Source of the DNA: CAZXLT01 sp964641545
Lineage (GTDB): Bacteria > Patescibacteriota > Saccharimonadia > Saccharimonadales > AWTP1-31
Length of the DNA: 48,861 bases
NCBI GenBank assembly: GCA_964641545.1
Contig: CAZXLT010000007.1
Location: 1-48,861, forward strand
Direction: 5' to 3'
Both the position numbers and the translations under genes were made by a program. The notes under the pieces were generated by a model. The model did not search any database, had not been told where the DNA came from, and worked only from the letters and a program-made list of their open reading frames with translations. Shown here piece after piece: positions 23,712-32,879 of the stretch (positions are counted from its first letter, which is position 1; each line of letters opens with the position of its first letter).

Positions 23712-24308
23712 ATGAAGATTAGTTTTGAGGTTCCGACAGATAATAAGATGCACCGGTTTTGCCCGCTTTGCCACTCGGAAGATGTTAGTCAACGTAAAAC
23801 TAAGGCAAGAGTGACCTATTACTGCAATACATGTACATCAACACTGGACCGTACTATCTATTTCGATAAACACCGGTCCTGGCTTGATAAGACCAATGAG
23901 CTTTGGCATGAATCTGCGGGTGTTTTTGTCAGAAACCCAAAGGGCAAGTTTTTATTTTATATGCGCAACGAGTTTCCTATTGCGTTAACTATTCCGTCTG
24001 GTCACGTTGATAAAGACGAGACGCCCGAACACGGAGCCCTGCGCGAATTACAAGAAGAAGTCGGAATACACGCGGATATCCTGCAGCATGTCGGCACAGA
24101 AGAAGTGCACAACGACTCCTGCAGCGCAGGCGCGGATGCGCACAAATGTAGCATTTACCTACATATATACAAGGGCAATGCGGCGATTCGTGTGTGCGAA
24201 GAGGGTAGCCAGCCCGTCTGGCTTACTCTGGACCAAGCATTAGCGCAAAATCTAGCGCCAGCTGTGAAGAATCGCGTGAAAAGATATAAAGCAGTCCTGG
24301 AAAAATAG
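23712..24308 (+). CDS. Nudix hydrolase with an N-terminal zinc ribbon
   Basis: 198 residues. CPLCHSED...CNTC near 18-43 forms a zinc ribbon; the Nudix box GHVDKDETPEHGALRELQEEVG near 97-118 is complete. NADH pyrophosphatase NudC also joins a zinc ribbon to Nudix, but the NudC SQPWPFP array is absent, so substrate is uncertain. CATAAT lies 7 nt before the ATG. It sits between pilC and the pilin gene without a visible link to pili. Confidence 0.85.
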   Translation: MKISFEVPTDNKMHRFCPLCHSEDVSQRKTKARVTYYCNTCTSTLDRTIYFDKHRSWLDKTNELWHESAGVFVRNPKGKFLFYMRNEFPIALTIPSGHVDKDETPEHGALRELQEEVGIHADILQHVGTEEVHNDSCSAGADAHKCSIYLHIYKGNAAIRVCEEGSQPVWLTLDQALAQNLAPAVKNRVKRYKAVLEK

Positions 24309-24318
24309 GAGTTCACTC

Positions 24319-24346
24319 TTGACGACTTTCTCCTTATGCTTATAAT
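24319..24346 (+). promoter_or_regulatory. Strong promoter of the major pilin-like gene
   Basis: TTGACG (24319-24324), 16-nt spacer, TATAAT (24341-24346). It is followed by a ~50-nt leader and AAGGGGG before the ATG at 24405. With a strong terminator behind the gene this is built for high, single-gene expression. Confidence 0.8.
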
Positions 24347-24404
24347 CAATGGCAGATGCTCTGCTTGGGCACTAATAAAACTATTTAACAAGGGGGCGGG
24401 CCTC

Positions 24405-24872
24405 ATGACATTAAAAAGAAAAGAACAGGGTTTCACTATTGTGGAGCTTTTGATCGTAATCGTAGTAATTGGTATCTTGGCAGCACTTGTCATTACAACC
24501 TTTACCGGCATCCAGCAACGAGCTCGAAACACAGAGCGACAAACGGACATTAAGGCATTACATGGCCAGATCGAGGCGTACTATGCACAAGAAGGTAGTT
24601 ACCCAGATCTTACCAGCATGAATGACACTACCCCCAACACTGGTTTCTTAGCAACCAGCATGAAGGGTCTAGATAAAGAAGCTTTGCAAGATCCAAAGGG
24701 CAACACACCAGCATTGGCATCTGGTGCCGGCTCAGCAACACAGTATGGGTACGCACCATTCCAGTCTGACGGCACAACAGCATGTACTACAGCAGCAAAA
24801 GACTGTGCTGTTTACAAGCTAACCGCAACACTTGAAGGTGGCGGTACGTTTGAAAAGACAAACTTGAACTAA
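24405..24872 (+). CDS. Type IV pilin, probably the major subunit
   Basis: 155 residues. Prepilin leader MTLKRKEQG cleaved before F; the mature helix FTIVELLIVIVVIGILAALV has Glu at position 5. The globular part is short and contains one Cys pair (TACTTAAKDCAVY), as in the D-loop of type IV pilins. Own strong promoter and terminator argue that this is the abundant pilin while the three genes at 25640-29389 supply minor ones. Prepilin peptidase is not in the window. Confidence 0.92.
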   Translation: MTLKRKEQGFTIVELLIVIVVIGILAALVITTFTGIQQRARNTERQTDIKALHGQIEAYYAQEGSYPDLTSMNDTTPNTGFLATSMKGLDKEALQDPKGNTPALASGAGSATQYGYAPFQSDGTTACTTAAKDCAVYKLTATLEGGGTFEKTNLN

Positions 24873-24889
24873 TAGTAGTTCCGAGAAGC

Positions 24890-24923
24890 CAAAACAGGGG
24901 CCAAAACAGCCCCTGTTTTTTTG
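24890..24923 (+). terminator. Intrinsic terminator of the pilin gene
   Basis: AAAACAGGGGC and GCCCCTGTTTT pair around CAAAACA and end in seven T. Confidence 0.9.
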
Positions 24924-24945
24924 TGTTGTTCGTATTTGCTTGTGC

Positions 24946-24974
24946 TTGCGTATAGGTGTTTTTGATGATAGATT
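24946..24974 (+). promoter_or_regulatory. Promoter of the HAD-like gene at 24982
   Basis: TTGCGT (24946-24951), 17-nt spacer, TAGATT (24969-24974), 7 nt before the ATG: leaderless arrangement. Confidence 0.5.
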
Positions 24975-24981
24975 TTGGCAC

Positions 24982-25653
24982 ATGAGAGAAAGACTTAAGC
25001 CAAGAGAACCACATCTGTGGAGTGACTTTGATGGAACCGCAGTAGAGATTGCTCGCGCCAGATATATCAACCCAAAAAACTGGGCTAAGATGGGTTTGCG
25101 AGTACTTCCTGGATATATCGATTTTTTGCGTGGCGTTCAAGATGCTGGCGTTCAGATCGACGGTGTTGTATCGCGCCGACCCGATGTGTGGCCTCGTCGT
25201 TTTGCAACACAGTTCGCGATCAATTATCAAGATCTCTATCCCTTTTTCGATCCTCCTGCACGGGTCGTGCTGACCGGAAGCGAGGAACGAAAAGCAAGCG
25301 TGCTCGTAAATCAGGCGTGGCGTCATCCAATTGGCGTACTGGAAGATAAGCCCCACAAGATTGGTCCAATGCTCATCGAACAAATGCTCAAGGCGGCAGA
25401 TGATGCTGGTCCACAGCCGCACCCGATAACGATCGGCGTTGTCGAACACGAAAAGACGGACAAGCGAATAGCGGAACTTGATGAAATTGCACGAACCATG
25501 GATGGTATTTCACGCGTAGGATTCTACGACGAAGGCAGTACAACATATCACGCCACAGAGCTCGGACACATCCCTCTCGTAAAAGTCATAGCCCTCGGAC
25601 CATATGATGAACTGGCTGGCGTTCGATTTGCCGAAGCGATCAGGGTCGAGTAA
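24982..25653 (+). CDS. HAD-superfamily-like protein
   Basis: 223 residues. LWSDFDGTAVE near residues 12-22 is the D-x-D-G-T nucleophile motif of HAD phosphatases; GVLEDKPHKIG further on could hold the motif IV acid. The order of middle motifs is not clear, so phosphatase activity is likely but unproven. It sits between the pilin and the minor-pilin operon, and overlaps the latter by 14 bp tail to tail. Confidence 0.6.
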   Translation: MRERLKPREPHLWSDFDGTAVEIARARYINPKNWAKMGLRVLPGYIDFLRGVQDAGVQIDGVVSRRPDVWPRRFATQFAINYQDLYPFFDPPARVVLTGSEERKASVLVNQAWRHPIGVLEDKPHKIGPMLIEQMLKAADDAGPQPHPITIGVVEHEKTDKRIAELDEIARTMDGISRVGFYDEGSTTYHATELGHIPLVKVIALGPYDELAGVRFAEAIRVE

Positions 25654-27223
25654 GGACTTCGCGCCAAGATAATATATTAAAAGTACTTGTCGTTGGAAAG
25701 CTTGGTGGTGGAGAGTACTCTAAGTTGTGGTCGTATTCAGTATTATTGTGTAGAATGCCAGAAATCCATCCGGTACCAGGCACGTTGACAGCATTGCCGC
25801 AGGAACCGCCTAGTAGCCAGGTCCATGTCCAACTCTGCCGGCTGGCAACCGAACCGTAAAAATTAAACTGTTGGTTGCTATTTCCCCACCCTTTCGTGCA
25901 CACATTTTGGTTAGATCGATAACGAGATGGATAGCGAACCGAGCCCGTTTCTGCTATAACAGCAGCATTCACCTCAAAAGTGAAACTGCCGTTTTGCGGT
26001 GGTGCATAGGGCGCAATGGTAACATTATTTTCGGCAACAAGACCAATTGCATCTTGACCATTTTTTGTGCTGTAGATAATATCATCGGCAATCACAATCT
26101 CGGCATTGTTACTGCTACTGGCCAGTCTTCCTGCTCCGATTGAAACACGACCATGGAAATTATTATTGGTTGTTGTACGAACCCAAACATTATCCTCTGC
26201 GAAAATCACCCCACTACTCGGAACGGCAACGTCGCTGGCAACAGACTGAAGCGTCAGAGCGCTCGTGTAGCTACTGGATTGATCATTTTCGCCGTTAACA
26301 TTGTACAGATCGTATAAGCCGTTCCCTTTTAGTTCAACGAGGTATCCTCTGCTGATGTTGTAACTGCCCGAGCTGCTTCTTTGCGGTAAATACGCCGGGG
26401 TACGCGTTGTTGGAGTTTGCGTGCATGCATTTGATAAATTAGCGAGCCCTGAATGTGTGGAAGAACTGGCAAAGGCAGTCTTTTTCATACCGCAAAGATT
26501 ACTGGCAACCTGATTAAAGTCGATTGTCGGCACAGGATAGCGCCAGTCAGCTTTATTGCGGGTGTTGCAGTTCACAGGGCTTGTCACGCTCGGATGACAC
26601 CAGACTCCAGGATGGCTGGCTCCATCTCCGCCCAATGCATTGCTAGGAACATATGTCGTATTCGCTGCTGTAACATCTGAGGTACTGAGACCGTCCATAC
26701 GCACACCTTGATTTGAATGAACTGGTCCGGTTGCCGTTTCGGTATTACCGAACCAGAGCGCTACATCGGATAAAACAGCATAATCTGCAAACGATGGCGC
26801 GCCAAGTTGGGCTTCGATGGTCCGCAATACTCCAGACTTTTCGTCCTTTCCGACAGACCGAACCCTTACCAATGTCGAGCCCCCTCCCTGCGGATTTATC
26901 CATAGAGTAAACGTACCCTGCTTAACTGCATTCGAGTCAATGTAGTCGTGTTCATATGGACCATATCCAAGCGTGGGATCAGGTGTAGCTGGAGTAGTTT
27001 TTCCATCTTTGTAGTCATTTGGTGCATGGCTAAGATGCCACAGGTAGTAATTGATTCCTGCTTCTGCGATATTAAACGCTTCCTGGCTTTGCGAATTTCT
27101 ATTGACCACAAAGAAGTTCGACTCAATAACCGTTGTCGCAATTCCCATGAGCAATATAAAGACAAGCAAAATACCAAGCAGACTGCTCATAACAAAACCC
27201 TGCTGATTTAGCTGCCTGCTCAT
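25640..27223 (-). CDS. PilX-like pilus protein, large
   Basis: 527 residues. The N terminus QQGFVMSSLLGILLVFILLMGIATTV followed by FNIAEAGINYYLWHL matches the PilX N-terminal family; there is no Glu at mature position 5, which in related systems marks tip-initiating subunits. The remaining ~450 residues are a Ser/Asn/Gly-rich beta domain. Last gene of an operon of three pilin-like genes. Tip adhesion is inferred. Confidence 0.78.
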   Translation of the reverse strand: MSRQLNQQGFVMSSLLGILLVFILLMGIATTVIESNFFVVNRNSQSQEAFNIAEAGINYYLWHLSHAPNDYKDGKTTPATPDPTLGYGPYEHDYIDSNAVKQGTFTLWINPQGGGSTLVRVRSVGKDEKSGVLRTIEAQLGAPSFADYAVLSDVALWFGNTETATGPVHSNQGVRMDGLSTSDVTAANTTYVPSNALGGDGASHPGVWCHPSVTSPVNCNTRNKADWRYPVPTIDFNQVASNLCGMKKTAFASSSTHSGLANLSNACTQTPTTRTPAYLPQRSSSGSYNISRGYLVELKGNGLYDLYNVNGENDQSSSYTSALTLQSVASDVAVPSSGVIFAEDNVWVRTTTNNNFHGRVSIGAGRLASSSNNAEIVIADDIIYSTKNGQDAIGLVAENNVTIAPYAPPQNGSFTFEVNAAVIAETGSVRYPSRYRSNQNVCTKGWGNSNQQFNFYGSVASRQSWTWTWLLGGSCGNAVNVPGTGWISGILHNNTEYDHNLEYSPPPSFPTTSTFNILSWREVLTRP

Positions 27224-27834
27224 AGATTTGTCTTTCTGTTGCGCAACGTTACCTGAACGGCGATCGTACTGTAACTCGTGGTTGGCACCACTGTGCGAAT
27301 GGGCACCGCAAGTCGTACTTTTACCCCTTTGATGGTGTACAAGTCTGATATTGATCCACCAAGCGACGCACCCGATGAATCAAGATAATCGAAGAGGGGT
27401 ATGCTCGACTGATAGTAATAATTCTCGATTACAGTATATGTTTTCAGACTCCCCGCTATTGGTGTGCCAATTGGTGGATTCGCAGACATTGGCGTAACAT
27501 CTGCCATCAGTTTTGTATTGCCACTCCCTAGATAGTACTTAACCTTTGAAACGTAGTTATCATTTGGCCAAAAGTAAGCATACATCTCTAACTGATTAGG
27601 GGCTGCTGCCGTAATATCTGTCGCGGTTCGAACAACTGATGAAACACGGTGGGACTGGTATGCAAGATTGTTGTAAGTAGAACTATCTTGCTGTAATCCT
27701 AAATACTGCGCAAAAGCTGTGTTAAAAAAGGCGTAGATACCGGTAAAAATTATGCCTGTGAGCAAAATCACCACGACTAGTTCTACTATCGTAAAGCCAT
27801 TTTGGTTATGGGAAGAAAACTTACGGCGTGACAT
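27220..27834 (-). CDS. Minor type IV pilin / pseudopilin
   Basis: 204 residues. NQNGFTIVELVVVILLTGIIFTGIYAFF: cleavable after Gly, Glu at position 5, followed by a PilW-like body (YQSHRVSSVVRTATDI). Overlaps the next gene by 4 bp and the upstream one by 14 bp, so all three are translated together. Confidence 0.85.
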   Translation of the reverse strand: MSRRKFSSHNQNGFTIVELVVVILLTGIIFTGIYAFFNTAFAQYLGLQQDSSTYNNLAYQSHRVSSVVRTATDITAAAPNQLEMYAYFWPNDNYVSKVKYYLGSGNTKLMADVTPMSANPPIGTPIAGSLKTYTVIENYYYQSSIPLFDYLDSSGASLGGSISDLYTIKGVKVRLAVPIRTVVPTTSYSTIAVQVTLRNRKTNL

Positions 27835-29389
27835 TGAGAACTCCCATGTGTGGACCGCTTGGGATGGTTAGTGTTTGGCTGTTTGCGGCGACCGTCATAC
27901 CAACAGTACCAAGCGATGTCCCGGTCAAATTTACCGTACAGTCCAGCTGCATCCCCGCGCTAGTTCCCGTACAATTTGCTGCATAATTATTGCCCCCCTG
28001 GGTAAAGGCTACGTCGGTCGCGCAACTTCCTGCACTCGCGCTACACGGCAGATTCGTCCCAGTAAGCGAAAAGGTCACCGCCGAAAGATCCCCCGTCCCC
28101 TGACTTACTTCATAGATACTAATAGAATTAAGCCGGGGCATTGTGGCGCTCGTTGTAAACATGAGCCGGACTTTCTGCAGATAATCGACCCCATTATGCG
28201 CAAATGTTGTAGCCGGTGGATGTGCCGAGTCATAGATTGGAACCGTAATTGGTCCCAGTGATGAGGCTCCTACATACGGTACGGCTGCGGCAAGATAGTA
28301 GTTTGTTCCACCAACGACACAGCTCGTTGAGCCACTATCACCGCACGCAAAGTAGCTACCAGGAACCAGGCTGTCCAGAGCAGCCAAGCCACCCCCGTCA
28401 GTAGTTGGGCGAGTATCGGGACTCATATTGTCAAAGTAGTAACTTGTATCGGTCGTGGCGGTGTATTTTTTATAGCCCCCTTTTAGGTACACACGAACGC
28501 CCGGAAGCACCGCCCCGCTGGTTGTCGTCGATTCAAGCAGCAAGCTGTGCTGTCCCTGTAACTTGATTGGCAGCGTCACAAAGGACGATAGTTGTGTAAA
28601 GATTTGTTGACTTACGTAATTCGGCTGCAAACTACCCGCGGGAGCAATGGTTGTTAACGATGAATAATTGTTTTTAGAAGCCGTGACAATATAGTCGTAT
28701 CCATTGGTATCGACCGGCAGACCGTAAAATATGACTGTTCCATTGCTGTCGCTATTGTCCGAAACGCTAACATTTGGGTTAGTCGTAGAATTGGACACTT
28801 GCACTGTAGCACCCGATACGGGATTACCATTACTATCGATGACACTTACAAAAAGTGCTCCTGTGGTGCTGGCAGTTTCTGCTACACGCGCAGAAATCTG
28901 TGTATCTACTTGCGCCAAGGTCTTATCTTTTGGATCAGTAACGCTAACACGTGCCATCTTGTAGTCTGCCGGGTTTGTATCAGTTGCGGGTGAACCGGTC
29001 GGTGGAGGATAGTTGCGACAGTATTTCTGCTTCAGTGTCAGATTTGGGTACGAACCGCAACCATCAAACGCATCATCTATGTACTCGATGTTAGTTTTAA
29101 TCGTATAAACTACGCCGTTAACGGTTTCTGTTTTCGTGGCAGGCAAAGGGTTACTGGTCACTATACTACCCCCCGCCACTGCCAGGCTGTTATAGGGCAA
29201 GGATTTTAGATATTCCATTTGATTAGTTGCCAGTGACAACGCTTGCGCTTTGCGCTTAGTAACAACGGTACTGGAAACGAGTGAAGTAAATAAATAGAGA
29301 AAACTTAACGCAATTATGCCAAAAACAAACACGCCCGTGACCAACTCGATCAACGTGTAACCGGCTTGTACCTTTACCACCCGTTTCAT
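27821..29389 (-). CDS. Large minor pilin (PilV-like) with a carboxypeptidase-regulatory-like domain
   Basis: 522 residues. Prepilin end AGYTLIELVTGVFVFGIIALSF (Glu5 present). After a pilin-like head the segment LFVSVIDSNGNPVSGATVQVS begins a CarboxypepD_reg-like beta-sandwich (about 185-260), followed by further beta-rich units and several Cys pairs (CGDSGSTSCVVGG, CSASAGSCATD). Such modules on a pilin suggest a binding tip. First gene of the minor-pilin operon; TATAAT lies 11 nt before the ATG, divergent from pilM. Confidence 0.82.
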   Translation of the reverse strand: MKRVVKVQAGYTLIELVTGVFVFGIIALSFLYLFTSLVSSTVVTKRKAQALSLATNQMEYLKSLPYNSLAVAGGSIVTSNPLPATKTETVNGVVYTIKTNIEYIDDAFDGCGSYPNLTLKQKYCRNYPPPTGSPATDTNPADYKMARVSVTDPKDKTLAQVDTQISARVAETASTTGALFVSVIDSNGNPVSGATVQVSNSTTNPNVSVSDNSDSNGTVIFYGLPVDTNGYDYIVTASKNNYSSLTTIAPAGSLQPNYVSQQIFTQLSSFVTLPIKLQGQHSLLLESTTTSGAVLPGVRVYLKGGYKKYTATTDTSYYFDNMSPDTRPTTDGGGLAALDSLVPGSYFACGDSGSTSCVVGGTNYYLAAAVPYVGASSLGPITVPIYDSAHPPATTFAHNGVDYLQKVRLMFTTSATMPRLNSISIYEVSQGTGDLSAVTFSLTGTNLPCSASAGSCATDVAFTQGGNNYAANCTGTSAGMQLDCTVNLTGTSLGTVGMTVAANSQTLTIPSGPHMGVLNVTP

Positions 29390-29508
29390 CGCTAGTTACT
29401 ATTATAAGCAAAACCACGATAATTTGCCTCCTATTATCTCCTCTAAACAACCTCTGATCTGTTATACTACCTACAAAGCGCATATGCTTTGATGGGCAAG
29501 CAATAAGC

Positions 29509-30573
29509 ATGAGTAATACCGTCTATTTTTTTAAGGATCGACCGCTTTTTGGGTTGGATATAGGGCCTAACTGTTTGCGTGTTGTGCAAATTGATCGCCG
29601 CGAAGACAAGCTGACCATTGTCGGCTACGGATCGAACACATTCCCAGAGGAAGCTATCAAGGATGGGGTTATCGTAGACCCTGTCAGTGTCGCTCGTGCT
29701 GCCAAGGAGCTATTTGACCGTGGCATTCGCGGGTCAATCGACACGCGCAGAGTCGCGCTATCTATTCCTTCACAGAGAACCTATACCCGCGCAATAAAAC
29801 TGCCCCTCATTCCCGAGAAAGAGATTGCCGATGCCGTGAGGCTTGAGGCTGAGCAGTACATACCCCTACCAATCGACGAGCTCTATCTGGACTACACCGT
29901 CATGCAAAAGGATGCTGACGGGATGGAACTATATGCTGTCGCTAGCCCAAAGCATATCATTGACTCTTACATTGCTTTCGCGCATTTGGTGGGACTTGAA
30001 CCAGTAGCGATAGAGGCAAGCATCGACGCGGCTACTCGTTTGTTTGTTCAAACTGATTTTAGCCACGTCCCCACAGTGTTGGTTGACTTTGGCCCGTCGT
30101 CAGCCGATATCACAATTGTAGATGAGTCCATCATAGCCACTGGTACCGTTGGCGGTGGTGGCGATATTTTTACAGCGCGCATATCCGACCAGCTTGGCGT
30201 GACGAGGCAAGAAGCACACGTAATTAAGACTAAATACGGTCTGGGGTTAAGCAAAAAGCAAAAAGAAATATCCAAAGCGCTTGATCCTTTGCTTGACGAT
30301 TTGTTTAAAGAAATTCGGCGAATGATCCGTTACTATCAAGAACGGTATGGAAGCGACCGGCGCATTAGTCAAATTGTCCTAATTGGTGGCAGCGCCAATC
30401 TTCCGGGACTCAGCGACCGCATGACAGATGTTCTGCGTATTCCTGTTCGTAATAGCCACCCGTGGCAAAAATTCGACTACTTGGGCGTTGAGCCGCTACA
30501 GGCTAATGAACATGCCGATTTTATTACGGCCGCAGGGCTGGCTTTGCTCGAGCCAAAGGAGCTCTTCGCATGA
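29509..30573 (+). CDS. pilM: Type IV pilus assembly protein PilM
   Basis: Actin-like cytoplasmic ATP-binding protein that links PilN to the pilus motor. 354 residues. FGLDIGPNCLRVVQI (phosphate 1), VLVDFGPSSADITIVDE (phosphate 2), IVLIGGSANLPGL (adenosine). Leader of ~40 nt after TATACT (29463-29468), with a CAAAGC/GCTTTG hairpin. First gene of pilMNO plus a small gene, all joined by ATGA overlaps. Confidence 0.95.
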   Translation: MSNTVYFFKDRPLFGLDIGPNCLRVVQIDRREDKLTIVGYGSNTFPEEAIKDGVIVDPVSVARAAKELFDRGIRGSIDTRRVALSIPSQRTYTRAIKLPLIPEKEIADAVRLEAEQYIPLPIDELYLDYTVMQKDADGMELYAVASPKHIIDSYIAFAHLVGLEPVAIEASIDAATRLFVQTDFSHVPTVLVDFGPSSADITIVDESIIATGTVGGGGDIFTARISDQLGVTRQEAHVIKTKYGLGLSKKQKEISKALDPLLDDLFKEIRRMIRYYQERYGSDRRISQIVLIGGSANLPGLSDRMTDVLRIPVRNSHPWQKFDYLGVEPLQANEHADFITAAGLALLEPKELFA

Positions 30574-31157
30574 TCAGTTTGCTACCCCCGAATGTAAAAA
30601 AAGAAATATTCTACGGGCACCGTAATACATTTTTGGGCAGCCTAAGTATTCTGTTATGTCTGGTAATTACAGGCGTATTTCTGATCGGGGCGTTCGGGTT
30701 ATTTTACATGGACCAATCAATCGAGAATCTTAACAAGCAAGCAGCCCGTTCGGAAGAAAGTCTCAAAAGTCAGAATATTGATGAGACCGAAAAAAAAGTC
30801 AACGATATCTCTAATAACTTAAAGCTTACGAGTCAGGTACTATCCCGTGAAATATTGTTTAGTAAACTCATCCAACAAATTGGTGCCGCCATGCCTCCCA
30901 GTGCAATACTCACAGAACTCAAAATAATAAAAACCGAGGGAGGGATCGACCTTACTGCCGTTGCATCTAGCTACGAAACTGCAACGCAAGTTCAGGTTAA
31001 CTTAAGCGATCCTGCGAACAAAATATTCGACAAAGCCGATATATTGAGCACGGCATGCAGTGGAACTGCCACCGATCCACGCTATCCGTGTACTATTTCA
31101 TTGCGAGCCCGTTTCAGCAAAGATAATTCCTTCACACTCACAGGTGGTAAAAAATGA
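30570..31157 (+). CDS. pilN: Type IV pilus assembly protein PilN-like
   Basis: 195 residues. N-terminal MISLLPPNVKKEI is the conserved cytoplasmic end that binds PilM (usual form INLLP); one helix (about 24-48), then a coiled coil and a small ferredoxin-like outside domain. ATGA overlap with pilM and pilO. Confidence 0.88.
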   Translation: MISLLPPNVKKEIFYGHRNTFLGSLSILLCLVITGVFLIGAFGLFYMDQSIENLNKQAARSEESLKSQNIDETEKKVNDISNNLKLTSQVLSREILFSKLIQQIGAAMPPSAILTELKIIKTEGGIDLTAVASSYETATQVQVNLSDPANKIFDKADILSTACSGTATDPRYPCTISLRARFSKDNSFTLTGGKK

Positions 31158-31771
31158 AAAGTGGACTAAGCAGCAAGCAAGCTCACATTGCGATGATTTT
31201 TGTTACTAGCTTGCTAACAATTCTTGTTTTTGTATCGGCGTTTTTGGTAAATAGTATGCTTCAAAAAAAATCCAACTTGCTGGTTACTGCGCGACTTGAT
31301 AATCGGCTCCTTGACGAACAACAGACGGCACTGAGAGCCGCAACTAAAACCGTAGAAAAATACCGCGAGCTCAACACAATCGCTAAAGCAATTGTGCCAC
31401 AAGATAAAGATCAAGCGGAAGCAGTGCGCGAACTTGCAAAAATTGCAAGCGACAGCGGCATAAAACTTGGTTCTGTATCCTTCCCCGCTTCTACACTCGG
31501 TCAGACCGCCGCAAAAGGCAGCACCGCCTCACCTGGCGGGGTTACACAGGTCAAGCCTGTCACTGGTATTCCAGGCGTTTACTCAATGGAGATCAGTGTA
31601 CAACAGGATAGCGGCTCGCCAACAACATACCCAAAGCTAATTGACTTCCTGGGCCGTCTCGAAAATAATCGCCGTACTGCTCAAGTATCTAACGTTACTG
31701 TCCAGCCAACACCCCAGGATCGTACTAAATTGACCTTTAGTTTAATATTAAATGCGTATATCAAACCATGA
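31154..31771 (+). CDS. pilO: Type IV pilus assembly protein PilO-like
   Basis: 205 residues. One helix (about 13-33), coiled coil, then a ferredoxin-like domain with YPKLIDFLGRLENNRR, as in PilO, which pairs with PilN outside the membrane. Identified mainly by position and shape. Confidence 0.8.
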   Translation: MKSGLSSKQAHIAMIFVTSLLTILVFVSAFLVNSMLQKKSNLLVTARLDNRLLDEQQTALRAATKTVEKYRELNTIAKAIVPQDKDQAEAVRELAKIASDSGIKLGSVSFPASTLGQTAAKGSTASPGGVTQVKPVTGIPGVYSMEISVQQDSGSPTTYPKLIDFLGRLENNRRTAQVSNVTVQPTPQDRTKLTFSLILNAYIKP

Positions 31772-32067
31772 ATGCCGATTTAAAAGATTTAAAACCATAT
31801 GTGCAAAAAGCCCTTCGTTGGCTTAAGCTCCACTGGATGATCGTCGGCATACTCGCAGTGTTGTTTCTGTATGGATGGCTCGTTTTACAAATCAACTTGC
31901 TAAGCAGTCGTGAACCAAGCGAAGATGCAGTGACCGAAAAACTACAAACCATTAAGCGACCCCGCATCGACCAGGCGACAATTGATCGTATTCAACAGTT
32001 ACAAGATAACAGCAGCGAAGTAAAGGCGCTATTTAAACAGGCTCGCGATAATCCATTTCAGGATTAG
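31768..32067 (+). CDS. Small bitopic protein at the end of pilMNO
   Basis: 99 residues: cytoplasmic start, one helix (about 25-43), then a 55-residue polar tail. It occupies the place of PilP in proteobacterial pilMNOP operons but lacks a lipobox and PilP domain, so I do not call it PilP. ATGA overlap with pilO; last 35 bp overlap the PH-domain gene in reverse. Confidence 0.65.
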   Translation: MNADLKDLKPYVQKALRWLKLHWMIVGILAVLFLYGWLVLQINLLSSREPSEDAVTEKLQTIKRPRIDQATIDRIQQLQDNSSEVKALFKQARDNPFQD

Positions 32068-32854
32068 TATCTGCTTGTTCATGTGCAATCGCTAGCTTGG
32101 CTGGATCGCGGTAATCTGCTTCGTGCGGCGGATTAACTGGCGTATAAGGGCTTGGGGGAACGGGCGAGCTATATTGCTGTGACGGCGGAGTGGGCATAGC
32201 TTCACTCTGCGGTAGTACAGGCGTGACATTGTAGCTCCCCACTGTATTTGATGTCCCTGTGTAGTGCTCGGTTGCATCATCTGGCGCGCCTGGGCGATGA
32301 CTGGCTAGGAAGTTTTCCCGAAGCTCGAGGACAATTTTGGCATACTTGTCTGGCTCAGGACAGTATTTAAAATAGAAATTTGGGGTTTGTCCTGCTGTTT
32401 CAATGTTAAGAATACCAAAGTTAAAGAATGTCTGAAAAACACCGTTACGGTCTGCGGTAGCATCTTCGATATTCGACACATTAAGCTGTGCAATACGACG
32501 GTTGAATAACCCTTCTTGAATTATTTCGGTCACTGTTTTGTTGGTCATAATCAGGCGACTCTGCCTGTGAATAATTGTTGCGACAAGCAATATGAGACCC
32601 ATAAACAGACCGACAATCATTAATATAACTGCGGCCCATGCATATACCTGGGGATTGTCGTCGCGCGTTACAAACTGCGGCAACATAAAGAAGATTAAGC
32701 CTGTGGCAGCAGCCAAACCAAAGCCAACCTGAATAAAGAGTATAACGATCGCAAACGGATGCCGATAGATCGTTGTTACGAGCTGCTCGTCGGCATCAAC
32801 CTCGGCCATACTTGGCGCGCGAGTTTTCTTTGGCGTGTTTGCACTAAATGGCAT
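32033..32854 (-). CDS. Membrane protein with a bacterial PH domain
   Basis: 273 residues. Two helices (about 33-55 and 70-95), then a bPH2-type domain: RLIMTNKTVTEIIQEGLFNRRIAQLNVSNIEDATADRNGVFQTFFNFGILNIETAG, the same pattern as YdbS/YdbT. Long disordered Pro-rich C terminus. Function unknown. TATAAT ends 6 nt before the ATG. Confidence 0.78.
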   Translation of the reverse strand: MPFSANTPKKTRAPSMAEVDADEQLVTTIYRHPFAIVILFIQVGFGLAAATGLIFFMLPQFVTRDDNPQVYAWAAVILMIVGLFMGLILLVATIIHRQSRLIMTNKTVTEIIQEGLFNRRIAQLNVSNIEDATADRNGVFQTFFNFGILNIETAGQTPNFYFKYCPEPDKYAKIVLELRENFLASHRPGAPDDATEHYTGTSNTVGSYNVTPVLPQSEAMPTPPSQQYSSPVPPSPYTPVNPPHEADYRDPAKLAIAHEQADTNPEMDYREPV

Positions 32855-32879
32855 GTATGTATTATACCAGTGCTCTCTC

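Noticed and set aside
29474..29508. Four-codon frame (MGKQ) ending just before pilM
   Set aside because: Too short to judge, no stall codons and no terminator.
31768..32067. Calling the small gene after pilO a PilP lipoprotein
   Set aside because: No lipobox cysteine and no PilP domain; only the position agrees.
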